Assembly: GCA_963555705.1 (NCBI GenBank)
Contig: OY743171.1
Span: 26,530,852-26,594,851, forward strand
DNA length: 64,000 nucleotides
Direction of reading: 5' to 3'
Source: Ligustrum vulgare
Lineage: Eukaryota; Streptophyta; Magnoliopsida; Lamiales; Oleaceae
How positions within the stretch are numbered: position 1 is the stretch's first letter; the number at the start of each line of letters is the position of its first letter. A program made the translations under genes and the position numbers. The notes under the pieces were generated by a model. It ran no database searches and was not told the origin of the DNA. It saw nothing but the letters and a program-made list of their open reading frames with translations. Below are positions 10,106-21,273 of this stretch, one piece after another.

Positions 10106-11386
10106 GCTCATATCTTATTATATTAGTGCTCAATTGAAATAGGTTAGGGAACTCCATATCCTGGAATTTTTTCTTGAGGTCAAAACTCAGGCAACTCTGA
10201 GCGATTCTAACGAATTCTTTTTCCGGCAGGGGTACAAAGCATTTACTCCTGGCTGTTTTGAACCCGTGGAGAAAGCTTTCAGCCCATTCAGTGTGCATTT
10301 TCCTTAGATTGGCCAGATCAGCCAGAGTCACCTCAGATTCCATTTTATAGAACTGGGCGTGGAACAATTGTTCTAATTGTTGCCACGTTTGCACAGAATT
10401 CGCTGGCAGATTAATGAACCAAGAGAAAGCCATCCTATTAAGGAACTCGGGAAAAAGCCTCATTTTATGATAATCGGTCACCTCACCACACTGTAACGTG
10501 AATCGCCCTATGTGTTTAAGCGTGGAGACCTCCCCTAAACCAGTGAATAAAGAGAATTCTGGCACCTTGTAACCCCTAGGCCACGGATAAGCTAGATCCA
10601 CCCAATCTGGGTATGGCTTAGTGTAAGTCGGCCTAACATAAGGACGCATCCCCACTGCCATTTGATCTCGCACCATCTCAGCGACTTGATCCCTTAACAA
10701 GGCATTGGGATCATAAGGGAATCCTACAGGTTGATTTCCCCCTGGTGGTGCTTGTGGCCTGACGTTTGGCACAGGATTTGGTAAAGGAGTTGGAGCGCAA
10801 TTACCATTGGTGAAGTTGTTGTTATGTTCCCTCCGTCGTTAAAATATGGAACAATTTGTCTGTTATTTTGGACACTATTCCTAGGTACTGGGTTATTCCC
10901 CAAGTTCTGAACTGGGTCACCCCCCAAGTTCGAAGTTGGGTTTCCCCCCAAGCTTGGCATTGGATTACTCCCCAAATTCGAAGTTGGGTTACCCCCTAAG
11001 TTTGGCACTGGATTACTCCCCAAGTTTGAAGTTGGGTTACCCCCCAGGTTTGGCACTGGATTCCCCCACAAGTTTGAAGTTGACGGCCCAAAAGGCCATT
11101 CTATCCCCTAATTTGGACTTGAAGTTGGGGAACTATGTCCTACAATCATCCTGGATTGAAAATGATGTCCTATATTTGGGAAGGTTGATTGAACAACTTG
11201 GCCTGTCAACTTATTCATATTATCATGCAACATTTTTAGTTGTTTGGCCATATTATCGAATTGTTCCTTCTCTCTTTGAATAAACTTTTCCATATTATGA
11301 ACATATTGCAGATTTACTTGTTCAACCACGTCTTGAGCGAGTTCACCGAACAACACGTGCATGGTTCGAGGATTCAAATCCATCAT
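10106..11386 (-). pseudogene. Gag N-terminal and core domain of the Tat element
   Basis: The likely start is near 11386 (MMDLNPRTMHVLFGEL), 180 bases inside the LTR. A coiled region with QREKEQFDNMAKQLKMLHDN is followed by a Pro/Asn/Gly repeat (10861-11075). The capsid-like core follows, with PWPRGYKVPEFSLFTG and W-F-I-N-L-P, then TWQQLEQLFHAQFYK, the usual plant Gag region. The three pieces lie in different frames (breaks near 11100 and 10770), and the end is interrupted at 10105 by the solo LTR. Confidence 0.85.
10861..11075 (-). repeat. 24-bp tandem repeat coding an NPxxNLGx motif in gag
   Basis: The minus strand encodes about eight successive 8-residue units alternating NPVPNLGG and NPTSNLGS, with small variants (MPSLGG, VQNLGN). 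On the DNA the 24-bp units keep CCCAAGTT(C/T)G in most copies. This is low-complexity expansion within Gag; no known domain fits. Confidence 0.8.
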
Positions 11387-11545
11387 GGGTTCATAACGGC
11401 TATGACTCTCTCCCTCTGTTCCTGGAGGACTTTGTTCCTCCTCATATCTTTCAATTATAGACGGGAGATGATGGCTTGCTGTTTCCTTGTCAGAATTCTT
11501 GTGAGGCGTAATGGTTCACGTCGTATCTTCAAAAACACACCAAAT

Positions 11546-11563
11546 TGTCCCAACGGGCGTGCC
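11546..11563 (-). promoter_or_regulatory. Probable primer-binding site
   Basis: The minus strand gives TGGCACGCCCGTTGGGAC, beginning with TGG (complement of a tRNA CCA end), 3 nt inside the 5' LTR end at 11567. The tRNA is not identified here. Confidence 0.55.
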
Positions 11564-11566
11564 AAA

Positions 11567-12243
11567 CTGTTTCGCGCAGAAGTCACATCGCTAACAATTA
11601 CCAAAAGGGGATCAGACAAATGTGTAAGGAACAAACCTCTCGATACAGAGTCCCAACGAGGGGTGCTATATTTATGAAGATTACAGTGAAGATAAAACAT
11701 CTCCAAATGGCGCAAGCACACAAATTACACTAAGAGTTTGACGGTAAAAGTAAAGATAAAGGAAATTACATATTCTCTTGTTGAGATTTGATTGATTGAT
11801 TTCCCTAAATGACTAAGTTTTTACAATATATACAAATGCACGAACTTCCTTCAACCGCTGCCAATATTTGAATCTTTGATTTGCCGCCTTAATTTGTAAC
11901 ACTTGCATGGATAAATTTGCTTCCTCCACGTTGCATAACCGTCGCGCACGTCCTTGTAACATCTGCTTGCCACGTCGCTCTAAGTAACCTCCAAAATTTA
12001 TCATTTCAACTGCCACCTTCATCAACAACTGCTACATGATCATAAGACAAGTGTCAAAACTGTTTCTACTTACTTAATCGTCCAACTGCTTCATCACTCG
12101 CCCTGTCGTCCAAATTTCTAGTTGCCGCACAATCATCCAATCGTCCAACTTCTTGCCTATAATGAGTCTTTAACGTTGGGCCTCTTTTGGTTTGGGCCAA
12201 GGTTTCGGCCTCTTATATTTTTGGGTTTTTTTGGACGTCAACA
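11567..12243 (-). repeat. 5' LTR of the Tat element
   Basis: 677 bp, starting TGTTGACGTCC on the minus strand at 12243 and ending GCGCGAAACA at 11567. A TATATATTG motif is near 11825. Its partner LTR would lie left of the window, so the limits rest on the TG...CA ends, the adjacent primer-binding site and the distance to gag. Confidence 0.75.
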
Positions 12244-13260
12244 ATTACCCCCCAATATGGTGGAATTAATGTTTATCCATTAATTTTATGTCATATTAAT
12301 CATTTCAATGTGTCCCTTTTTCCAGAAACTCTCAGCATTCCAATCTTCTTCTGTCTTTTCCAACATAGACCTTTCAGATTCTGCCTTTCTGCCTTCTTTT
12401 TCTCACATAAAGAGGTGGATCATTTCCCTATAAAAAGAGGATTTGATTGCAGATATGTCTTCTTATCCCTTTCTTCCAGTCTTGTACATCACTGCTATCA
12501 TGTATATTTCCCCATATTTGATAGGTCTTTTGTTCCTATTTCTCTCGGATACGAACCACCTAACTTTCATTTCCCACGATCTGCTCTAAACATACCTTTG
12601 GTATGGGAGATAGGAAATTGTTTCTTGGCCGCGGAGGCTCCTTTCGACGTCTCTCTCCATTGTGATCCCTTTACAGGGTCATCAGATGTAGAGGAATTTC
12701 CCGTAGAACGTGCTCGCTGGCCATCTCTCACTCCATGATCGGCCAATGGCTTGTTGAGAGTACTTCTCAAGCTGTTCACCTGTTGTGATTGCTTCCATGG
12801 ATGCATCCGAGAAGACGAGGATGGAAGCTTCACAAAGGGTGAGATGGAGGAGGGGGGAAGACCTACCAAGTGGGTCATCCTTGTTCACAAGCATGTCTTC
12901 TTTGTTGGGGTGACGAAGGTCGGTCTGTAATAGGGGCATCCTCTGTAATATTCGATAGGCAGTCTTCATTCTGTAGTAGTTGGTAGGCAGTATTCGTTTC
13001 CCTATTGTTGCTGAGTGAGGACCTACTGGCTCTTTTTTGTATTGCAAAATGTATATAACTTTTTTGAATAAAAGAAATATTTTTTGTTATAGGCGCATCT
13101 TATTTTCATTTTTCCTTTTTCTTGCTTGTGCGATAATAGCGCGCCTTTCCCGGCAAAAATCTGGGCTAGATTGTTGCCTACAACCTTACCCATTGCAATT
13201 AGCTCTAAAAAGGCGGCAATATTTCTCGTGGTGGACTTATATTCTAACAAAAGCATCTAT
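12244..13260 (-). other. Remnant of an older Tat-type 3' region
   Basis: The stretch 13040-13170 resembles window bases 60-130, the pol 3' untranslated end of the Tat element: both contain a (C/T)TTGT or CTTGC block, then GCGATAAT or ACGATAAT, then GCCTT.C.CGGC. The copy is in the same orientation. The segment 12244-13020 has a plus-strand CTATAAAAAGAGG near 12430 but no matched LTR or coding domain. The best reading is an old relative into or next to which the Tat element inserted. From 13260 to 13726 nothing is recognisable. Confidence 0.4.
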
Positions 13261-13726
13261 ATATTTTTCAGTGATGATTGCATTTTGGAAGTTTCACGTT
13301 GTGCATTCATTTTCAGTCGAAGTTGTAATGTATTCAATAATAGTGTGTAGTATAAAAAAGAATGGCTTTCCACCTGCTTTGAGGACTACTTTCAGCAAAA
13401 TTTGGTTCAACCCAGGCATTTCTCAACCTGGAATCTTCAACACCACCACCATCACTTTCTCATGCCACAACCTCCAACTTGTGGAATAAGAGGCTATTTG
13501 ATAATGGTAAAAATTTTACCTCAACTTTTCAAATTCAATTTCAATCATCCATTCTTATTCAAGCTCATCTTTGTTTTTTCAAACTTTTTTAAATCATACA
13601 TCAATCAAAACATCAAAAAAAACTCACAAAAACTAAAATGTTTCATATTACCAAACAAGCTCTAATTCTACCAGCAGTGAGACTAGAACTTCTAACTACT
13701 CCAATCAACGGTGTGATAATCAGTTA

Positions 13727-14269
13727 GGCTGTGTTTGATACACCTTCATTTGCTTGAAAAGTGTCAAATCATGAAAAATATTTTTCACCTTTTGTATTTA
13801 TTTTGTGTTTGATTGAAAAAATTTGCTTTAGAAAATATTTTCTTATAAGGTACAACCATTTAAATTTCAACTATCTCATTTGCCTTGAAAATATTTTTTT
13901 ACCTATTTGGTGTGAAAACATTTTTCACCATAGGTGGAAAAGTCTTTCACGTCACGTTTGATCATTTTTGTTGTTGTTAATTGACATTTTTTTTCCAGAA
14001 ATTAATATTATTATTATTATTATCAAATACAAATGAGTAAAAATAAAAAAAAATTAATTAAAATAACTAAATTTTGATTTATTTGCCATGAAAAATAATA
14101 TCAATCAAACAACAAAACTATGAGAATTTCTCAATTCTTCAATGGGAAAATTAATAGAATCAAAAACTTCGAATTGACATTTTCCAAGAAAATAATATAT
14201 ATGCAAATCAATTCCTAGAAAAAAATATTTTCTTAGTATCTATTTTCCATCTTTTCAATAAAAAAAGCC
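13727..14269. mobile_element. MITE, TTA target duplication
   Basis: 543 bp between TTA repeats (13724-13726, 14270-14272), with ends GGCTGTGTTTGAT and ...AAAAGCC. AT-rich and non-coding. The same family is at 61535-62064: both share GTTGTTGTTAATTGAC and later AATGTCAATCAAACAACAAAA-type blocks. TTA/TAA duplications suit PIF/Harbinger-type MITEs. Confidence 0.65.
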
Positions 14270-16260
14270 TTAAGCTATATTCCACGTCCATGAATTTTGC
14301 TTTTGATATAAAAGTTAATCGAGTTTAATGTTTTGCCTTTTACTTTAATTCAGCTTTTGACATTATAAATTTTCAGTTATTCACTAAATCAGTTGAGGGA
14401 AATTGCTACGTTTATAACCATTATTATCTTTCCCATCTGATTCGGACTTTTTATTTTTCCTTTTCCACCATAGTGATTCAAATGAAAAGGTATAAAGTGG
14501 GCTTATGGTTTCTTAGATTAAAGGTAAATTCTTAGCATCTTAAATTAGCAAGTTTTTTAATTGGGTTTTCTTTTTCACATTTTAGTCAACTTTGATTGGT
14601 TTCTTGGAATTTAAGATGGGTTCTTGGAATTTGGAACATTGGTGATTGAGAAGATTTCAGTAAGAAATTTTCCATGTTTTTGGAACCGTAGATTTAGTTC
14701 TTTGTTCGGTGTTTGCTTCTCTTGGACAGTGATGTAGTATATGGTTTTACTTTACAACGAACCAACAAAAACATGCGAAAACTTGGCTACTGCTTCCACA
14801 TCTGAATGACATTACATTTATTACAATAATAATGAACATCAAACTTCCAACTAATTTATATTCTATTAAGAAGCTTTACCGTTGAGAGAAATGATTTGGC
14901 AATTTATTGAACCTGAATCGTACAATATTTTTTTTATAGCCACAGGGAGCTCTTTATACAATATTTTTTAGTAATCAATTAGTTATAACTTGTGACCATG
15001 CTGAACTATATTATGAGTCTTTCAAATTGGATATTCATGGTAGAAAAGTGTTCGACCTGAAAGTGTGGAGTGATTATAAGGAGACATTAATAAATGGTAT
15101 TTTTAAGTGACATTGTGACGTGATATACATTCATTCGGTAATGGTCATAACTACCACAACACTTATTTTTTCATCATCTAATGAATGTGCACAACATCAC
15201 AATATCTCTTATTAACGTTTTCCTAGAATTATTGTAAAGTGTTTGGTTCCTAAATCGATCTTTTAAAGGTCAAATGGTTCATTACCGTCAAATAGGATTC
15301 AAGTAATATTACAGATGAAGTAGAAAAAGATGTCTTGTGTGATACTTCCGCACACCCTTTTTAAGACAAAAAATGAATGCAGACATACATGGCGATATGC
15401 GTGGAATACATTTTTTCCTTGCACGTGTCAGCGTCTTTTTATTCTCTATGCTCTCAAAGTTTGGTAGAAAAATATTTTGTTCATTCAACATCCAAGATAT
15501 CAAACTCCAAGTCTCCAATATATAGAGAAGAAGCTTCACTAAGTTATAAAAATCTCCAATGTTGTTGATCTTTTGGGTGCAGTGATCTAAACAATCCATA
15601 TGTCGAAGGAAGGATAAATCTGATCCAGTAACTGAATGGAGGTTGGAGTCAAGTGTAGGCACAGGGCATTTTAAGGAGATCCAATGGTAGGGTGAAAGTT
15701 TTGCTCCGAGGACGTTCCATGGGGGAGATTGAACCACTAAATCCGAGATTTCTTTGGTCCTTTCTCTTTCTCACTTGAACGTGTTGCAAAACCATTATAG
15801 TTTTTTTATAATTTAGTTTTGTTAATGGAATATTGAAACTAATTTGGTTGTAATGGAGAGAAGGAGTTGCAGCATGGGTTCGTACTTTTCTATAGATGTA
15901 AATGTTTTGAAACAGTTAAAACCAAACTGACTGATGATGGAAATGATCAAATTCTGCTCAATATAATTGAAAAAAAAAAATTAAAAAGTTAATTTCCAAC
16001 TGAAAATACTGTTATTAATTTATAATATAATAACCATCACCAACGAGAATTTTATTTTCAGATTGGCGTTAATTCATTGATGCTATCTGGCCACTATTTT
16101 ATTTTCTAAATCAGTGCGACATTACATTGATATAGAATGCATAATATGGATTCCATACAGAAACCAGTGTAAAAATCAACTAAGGGCATTCAAAATATTA
16201 TCCATGAATAACGATGAAATTAATTCAGCAACAAGAGTAACTGTGAATTGAACTAAGGGT
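14270..16260. other. AT-rich intergenic sequence, no feature seen
   Basis: No open frame with a recognisable domain, no RNA gene and no clear repeat boundary. A 142-codon minus-strand frame at 15309-15737 has no domain and looks accidental. The last part (16200-16311) is the 3' untranslated region of the ubiquitin-S27a gene. Confidence 0.5.
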
Positions 16261-16311
16261 CCTGACTCTCAACAACAGAAACTCATAATTAATAATAAAA
16301 ATGTTCGGATC

Positions 16312-16946
<635 letters not shown>

Positions 16947-16972
16947 ATTTTCATTTTACCAAGTTCTTGGTA

Positions 16973-18009
16973 AGGCTGTAGAACGTAATCGTTAAATTGT
17001 CAAATCGAAATGAAATCGCAATTTCGAAACCGTTGGTTCGGATCCACGCGGACCCCTCAATGTTTCGATTTTGATCCAAATCAAACCACTTTTAAATGGT
17101 TTGGTTTAGATTTCATTTCTCAAAACCCGTTTTAAACCGTCAACCCGCCAAAAAAATTACAATTAAAATTTAATTTTTAAATTGCAAAAATACAAATTTT
17201 TTTACTGCTTTTATTTTCAATTTTACACTTTTATTTTCAATTTATATGAAGAGGCACATTGCTTTTCATTTCTTGTTAAGAAATGCACTCTGCTAGTGCT
17301 AACATACTGAGACTTTCTTACTTTATCTATTTTTTATCCTATGATTTTTGTCGGGGGAGAGCATGCATAAACTTGCTCATTATTTATTTTTTCTTGGTTA
17401 TAATATTTGTCTTCTGTTAATTTATCAAGTCATGACTTGAGTATTTATGGCTATCTAAGCAAAATTAGTTGTACTTGAGATCTTTTATCATTGGTTATAA
17501 TTCATCATACTCTAAATGCCTAAAGCATCATTCTTTCATCATATAGTTCAGTAGTTATGCTTGGAATATAGTATATTTGAGTTTAAATTGTTTTGTTGTG
17601 AAATAATAGGAAAATCTCACTTGAGAATGGATTGTATTATCTATTATGTTTTTTTTGATATTATTGTGATAATTTGTTTGTGATTGTGCCTTTGTATCTA
17701 TTTTAGAAGTTGTTTACCTATATGTTTAAATTTTGTTAGTCTTAGAACATCTATTCGTAATATCTTTGGGTTATTTGCAATTAATTTTGATGTCATAATT
17801 CAAAATTATATTTCAATAGTTATTTTAACTCGAGCTCCATATATTAGTTTAGTTTTGTTTAAACCGCACCAACCGCAAAAAATGGTTTGGTTTGGTTTAG
17901 GAAATGAAATGAAATGATTTGGTTTGGGTTGGAAAAATTTCAAACCGCTTTAAACGGTTTGATTTGAAAAATTATCAAAAATCGCACAAACCAAACTGTT
18001 TACACCCCT
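16973..18009. mobile_element. Non-autonomous DNA transposon with 11-bp target duplication
   Basis: A 1037-bp block flanked by AGTTCTTGGTA on both sides (16962-16972 and 18010-18020). The ends are short imperfect inverted repeats: AGGCTGTAGAACG at the left, and AGGGGTGTAAACAG reading inward from the right. Inner arms repeat GGTTTGGTTT and AAACCGTTTTAAACC-like words in both orientations. There is no transposase. The long duplication suggests a Mutator-like mover. It stops about 190 bp upstream of the S27a start codon. Confidence 0.7.
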
Positions 18010-18737
18010 AGTTCTTGGTACTTTCACTATTATATTGATAAATTGAATTGATACTAGTATTTTTTTCTGTGCAATGTACGAGAATATGTTTATAATAGTA
18101 ATTTTAATAAAAAAAATTATAAAAATATGTTAATTATACAATCATATCAAATAAAAATATACTATAATAACATTTTAATACAAAATATTATCGAATTCAA
18201 AGCTTTAAAAAAACAAAACTAATCAAAATAAGAAATGTAACATATACAAAACTAATCAAAGTTAAGAAATCCTGATTTTTATAAGATTTGTCTTTTTTTC
18301 GTTTTAAAATTATTTTTTCTTTTAAAAATTATTTTTATTCATTATTTGTTTGTTTGTGGACTTTCTTCTTCTAAATAAGTTATTTTTATCTTATTTTTTA
18401 TATGTTAAATTATTTTACTTTGAAATACAATATAATATAATAAATTAACAACCATAAATCTATATTTCTTATGAATTGTTAATTTTGAGATTAAAGAATA
18501 TTACTATTATATTTTTTTGTATTTAATTTTATCTCCAAATGAGTAAATGCTGCTTTCTTTTTTAAAAAATAACTTTTTTTTAGAAAATTCTGTAATGTTT
18601 GAAATAATTATTAATTTCTTAATTAAAATCAGTTCGATCTCGATTCGACTTGATTCAACATTCGATCCTTGACATGTTGCCTTTTTCGAATCGGACCGAT
18701 TTTAGATTTTCTGAATACTGAGTATTGTATAACTTAA

Positions 18738-18901
18738 GCCTCCATTTGATAACACTGTTTGGTTTATAAACTGGTTTATTTATGATTTTGAGGTAAAAAA
18801 TAGTAGTTGAAAATTGGAGAGAGAAAAATGTGTCGTTAAAAAGTGGTTTGGGAAATTATGTGGTTTATAAACCAAATAAAATACGTTTACCAAACGGATG
18901 C
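18738..18901. mobile_element. Short MITE, TAA target duplication
   Basis: 164 bp between TAA repeats (18735-18737, 18902-18904). Ends GCCTCCATTTGATAA and TTACCAAACGGATGC form imperfect inverted repeats. Inside, GGTTTATAAAC occurs near each end. Confidence 0.6.
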
Positions 18902-19114
18902 TAAATTATATAGTTTAAAATGAATGGAATATTAATGAAAAGTAAAAAATATATAATAAACTTTTACATTTGATTTTTGTGACGTTTTTACAGAAAAAAT
19001 ATTTATAATTTGCTCTCACTTATTATCTTGTATTAAACTTCTCGTTAATTTTCATTGCATATAACGCAATCAAAGTAAATTTTTAATAACAATGCAAAAA
19101 AAGAAAAAAAAAGA

Positions 19115-19531
19115 TTATTTTTAGTTAATCTGATTTCGAACGTAATATATTTGAACTTTGATAAAATTTATTTATTAATGTATTTTTTAGATATAATTTT
19201 ATAATTTTATAGAATTTTTAATAGTATTTTTGAAATTAAAACATAGTCATTCTTCAACCATTACATTTTCAAATGGTTCTAATTTCAATTGCACTTTAAT
19301 GAGTCTTTTTTTTTATATTATTTTTAGTTAATTTGATTTCGAACGTAATAGATTTGAACTTTGATAAAATTTATTTATTAATGTATTGTTTAGATATAAT
19401 TTTATAATTTTATAGAATTTTTAATAGTATTTTTGAAATTAAAACATAATCTTTGTTCAACCATTACCTTTTGAAATTGTTCTAATTCCCATTGTACTTT
19501 AATGAGTCTTTTTTTTTGGGGGGGGGGGGGG
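19115..19531. repeat. 203-bp tandem duplication ending in a G14 run
   Basis: Copies 19115-19317 and 19318-19517 share nearly the whole sequence, for example GATTTCGAACGTAATA and GCACTTTAATGAGTC or GTACTTTAATGAGTC, with a few substitutions. The second is followed by T9 and then 14 G (19518-19531). Confidence 0.85.
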
Positions 19532-20339
19532 TGGCAAAAAAATTTCGATGTGAAAGTGTACGTTTATTTTTTGTGACGATTACTTTATTTTTATATATAG
19601 ATATATAGATAGATTGACAAAATAATCAAATCCAGTGGTTCAATTTGTTTATAAAAAAAAATTAATGATTTTGAGTTTTAAAATTGAGAACCATTTGGTT
19701 AAGTTCTAGTTCTGATTCAAAACAAAATATATATATTTCAACTTTGAAATTACAAATGTGAAATGGACAAAAAATCATTTACCATTATATTTTATCTTAA
19801 CATCTATCGAATGAAGCATCCAAAACCAGATCTAAGATTTTATTAATTACACTTTTTTTTTTTCAATTTTAGATATATATTTGCACTCCAATAGCTATTA
19901 TCCAGCTCCTTAGCCACCGTCATCGACATTGATATTTTTTTTTAAATTTAGGTATATATTAATAACTTATGCATATGGTGATATATATTAATTTTGTACT
20001 AATCACTCTAAATTATTACGTAATGGAACCGAAACAAAACCAAACCAGAATCGAGGTACAATTCCAGTTCAAATCCTTATTTTAAAAAAAATAAAAAAAT
20101 CAATTGATTCCATCACTTTAAAAAAAAAAAAAGTCATTAGTTCAGGATTGGTTCGATTATCTTGGAACTAGAACCAGATGAAACAGTGTCCAACCCTAAT
20201 TTTACATATGTCAAGTTGGTCCCGTTTGTATTATTGGTTTAAAAAGTTGGTGGTGTACCAATGTTTTAAAAATATTTTGACAATACGCTATAAAATTAAA
20301 TAAAAAATAATCTCAATATTATTTAATATATATTCATAT

Positions 20340-20485
20340 TGTTATAAAATATATATATTTATTGTGAATGACCATTATACCCCTGTAAATTTTACATTAT
20401 TACGATTGTGTCATTGTCCACTCCTATATATAGGGAGTAACTTTCTCATTCATGGCAATTGTTAGAAAGAAGAAGAATTCTCCTG

Positions 20486-20540
<55 letters not shown>

Positions 20541-20559
20541 TTATAATAGTTTTATAACA
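20340..20559 (+). repeat. 5' LTR of the Copia element
   Basis: 220 bp, TG...CA, with CTATATATAGGG near 20433 as TATA region and a (TC)n run at about 20487-20538. It matches the 3' LTR apart from a few substitutions and the shorter (TC)n. No canonical initiator-tRNA primer-binding site follows. Confidence 0.9.
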
Positions 20560-20646
20560 CCTTATTAGTACGAACCTCTAACCAACTTAGTTAACAAAGG
20601 TTCAATCCATATATTGAAGGTAATAGTTTTAAATTATTTTTATACA

Positions 20647-20866
20647 ATGTTACCACATATATGGTTGATTCTACCGATTTGAAATATATTACGTTACCAC
20701 CTATATGGTTGGTTTTACAAGTTTTAAGTAAATAACGTTACCACCTATATGGTTGGTTTTACAAGTTTCAAGTAAATTACGTTACCACTTATATGATTGG
20801 TTCTACCGATTTTAAATATATTACGTTACCACCTATATTGTTGGTTCTACTAGTTTTCTAATATAT
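20647..20866 (+). repeat. Five 44-bp tandem repeats in the Copia leader
   Basis: Units begin at 20647, 20691, 20735, 20779 and 20823, each with a GTTACCAC(C/A/T)TATATGGTTG-like core followed by a variable ATTCTACCGATTT or TTTTACAAGTTT part. They lie between the 5' LTR and gag. Confidence 0.85.
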
Positions 20867-21273
20867 TCATTCCTTAAATTATATTGATGTTTAAAATATT
20901 AATCTATCCACTAAATGTGTGGTTTAAATGAATTCACCATTTATATTTTTCTAAATGAATAATTTATGATTTAATCTAATATTTATCATTTCAATAAATC
21001 CTTTTACAAAAGCAAATGACAAGTGCTAGTTTCCCTTTTTCATCAATTCAAGAAAGGTAAGTACTCTTGGTAATATACAACACACTTTTACTAACTTCAC
21101 TTGTCATTACATTTATTATCTATTTGTTAATTCATTAATAAAATAATATTTACTCTTGTTAATCATAAGCTTGATTAATGGATACTAGATTCAATTTTTA
21201 TCAAAATAGTGACTTCAAAATCATCTTTGAAATGAATATCTTGTCGATATAACAAAACAAAATTATAGTTAAT

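Larger units (their letters stand above)
1..12243 (-). mobile_element. Tat-lineage Ty3/gypsy LTR retrotransposon, defective, 3' end outside window
   Basis: On the minus strand the order is 5' LTR (11567-12243), gag, protease, reverse transcriptase/RNase H, a second archaeal-type RNase H and integrase. The second RNase H before integrase is the hallmark of the plant Tat lineage. The 3' LTR lies beyond position 1. The element is inactive: two later insertions split gag (9216-10101) and the RT/RNase H junction (2049-5222), there is a +1 frameshift in RT near 6342, and an in-frame TGA in integrase near 600. Removing the two insertions together with one copy of their target duplications restores the reading frame at both sites. 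The base after the LTR starts ATTAC, which may be the target duplication but cannot be checked here. Confidence 0.9.
18021..20339. other. AT-rich intergenic sequence with small repeats
   Basis: No gene is seen. It holds a MITE (18738-18901), a 203-bp tandem duplication (19115-19520) ending in a run of 14 G, and AACCGAAACAAAACCAAACC-type words near 20030-20200 that resemble decayed DNA-transposon ends. Confidence 0.5.

Noticed and set aside
12187..12738. 183-codon plus-strand open frame beginning in the Tat LTR
   Set aside because: Starts inside the LTR on the opposite strand and reads phenylalanine/serine-rich text from a T-rich strand; no domain.
15309..15737. 142-codon minus-strand open frame as a possible gene
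   Set aside because: No recognisable domain, no splice or promoter context, and composition like the surrounding AT-rich DNA. Probably chance.
20487..20538. CRISPR-like or regulatory meaning for the TC repeat
   Set aside because: Simple microsatellite with no spacers; this is plant nuclear DNA.
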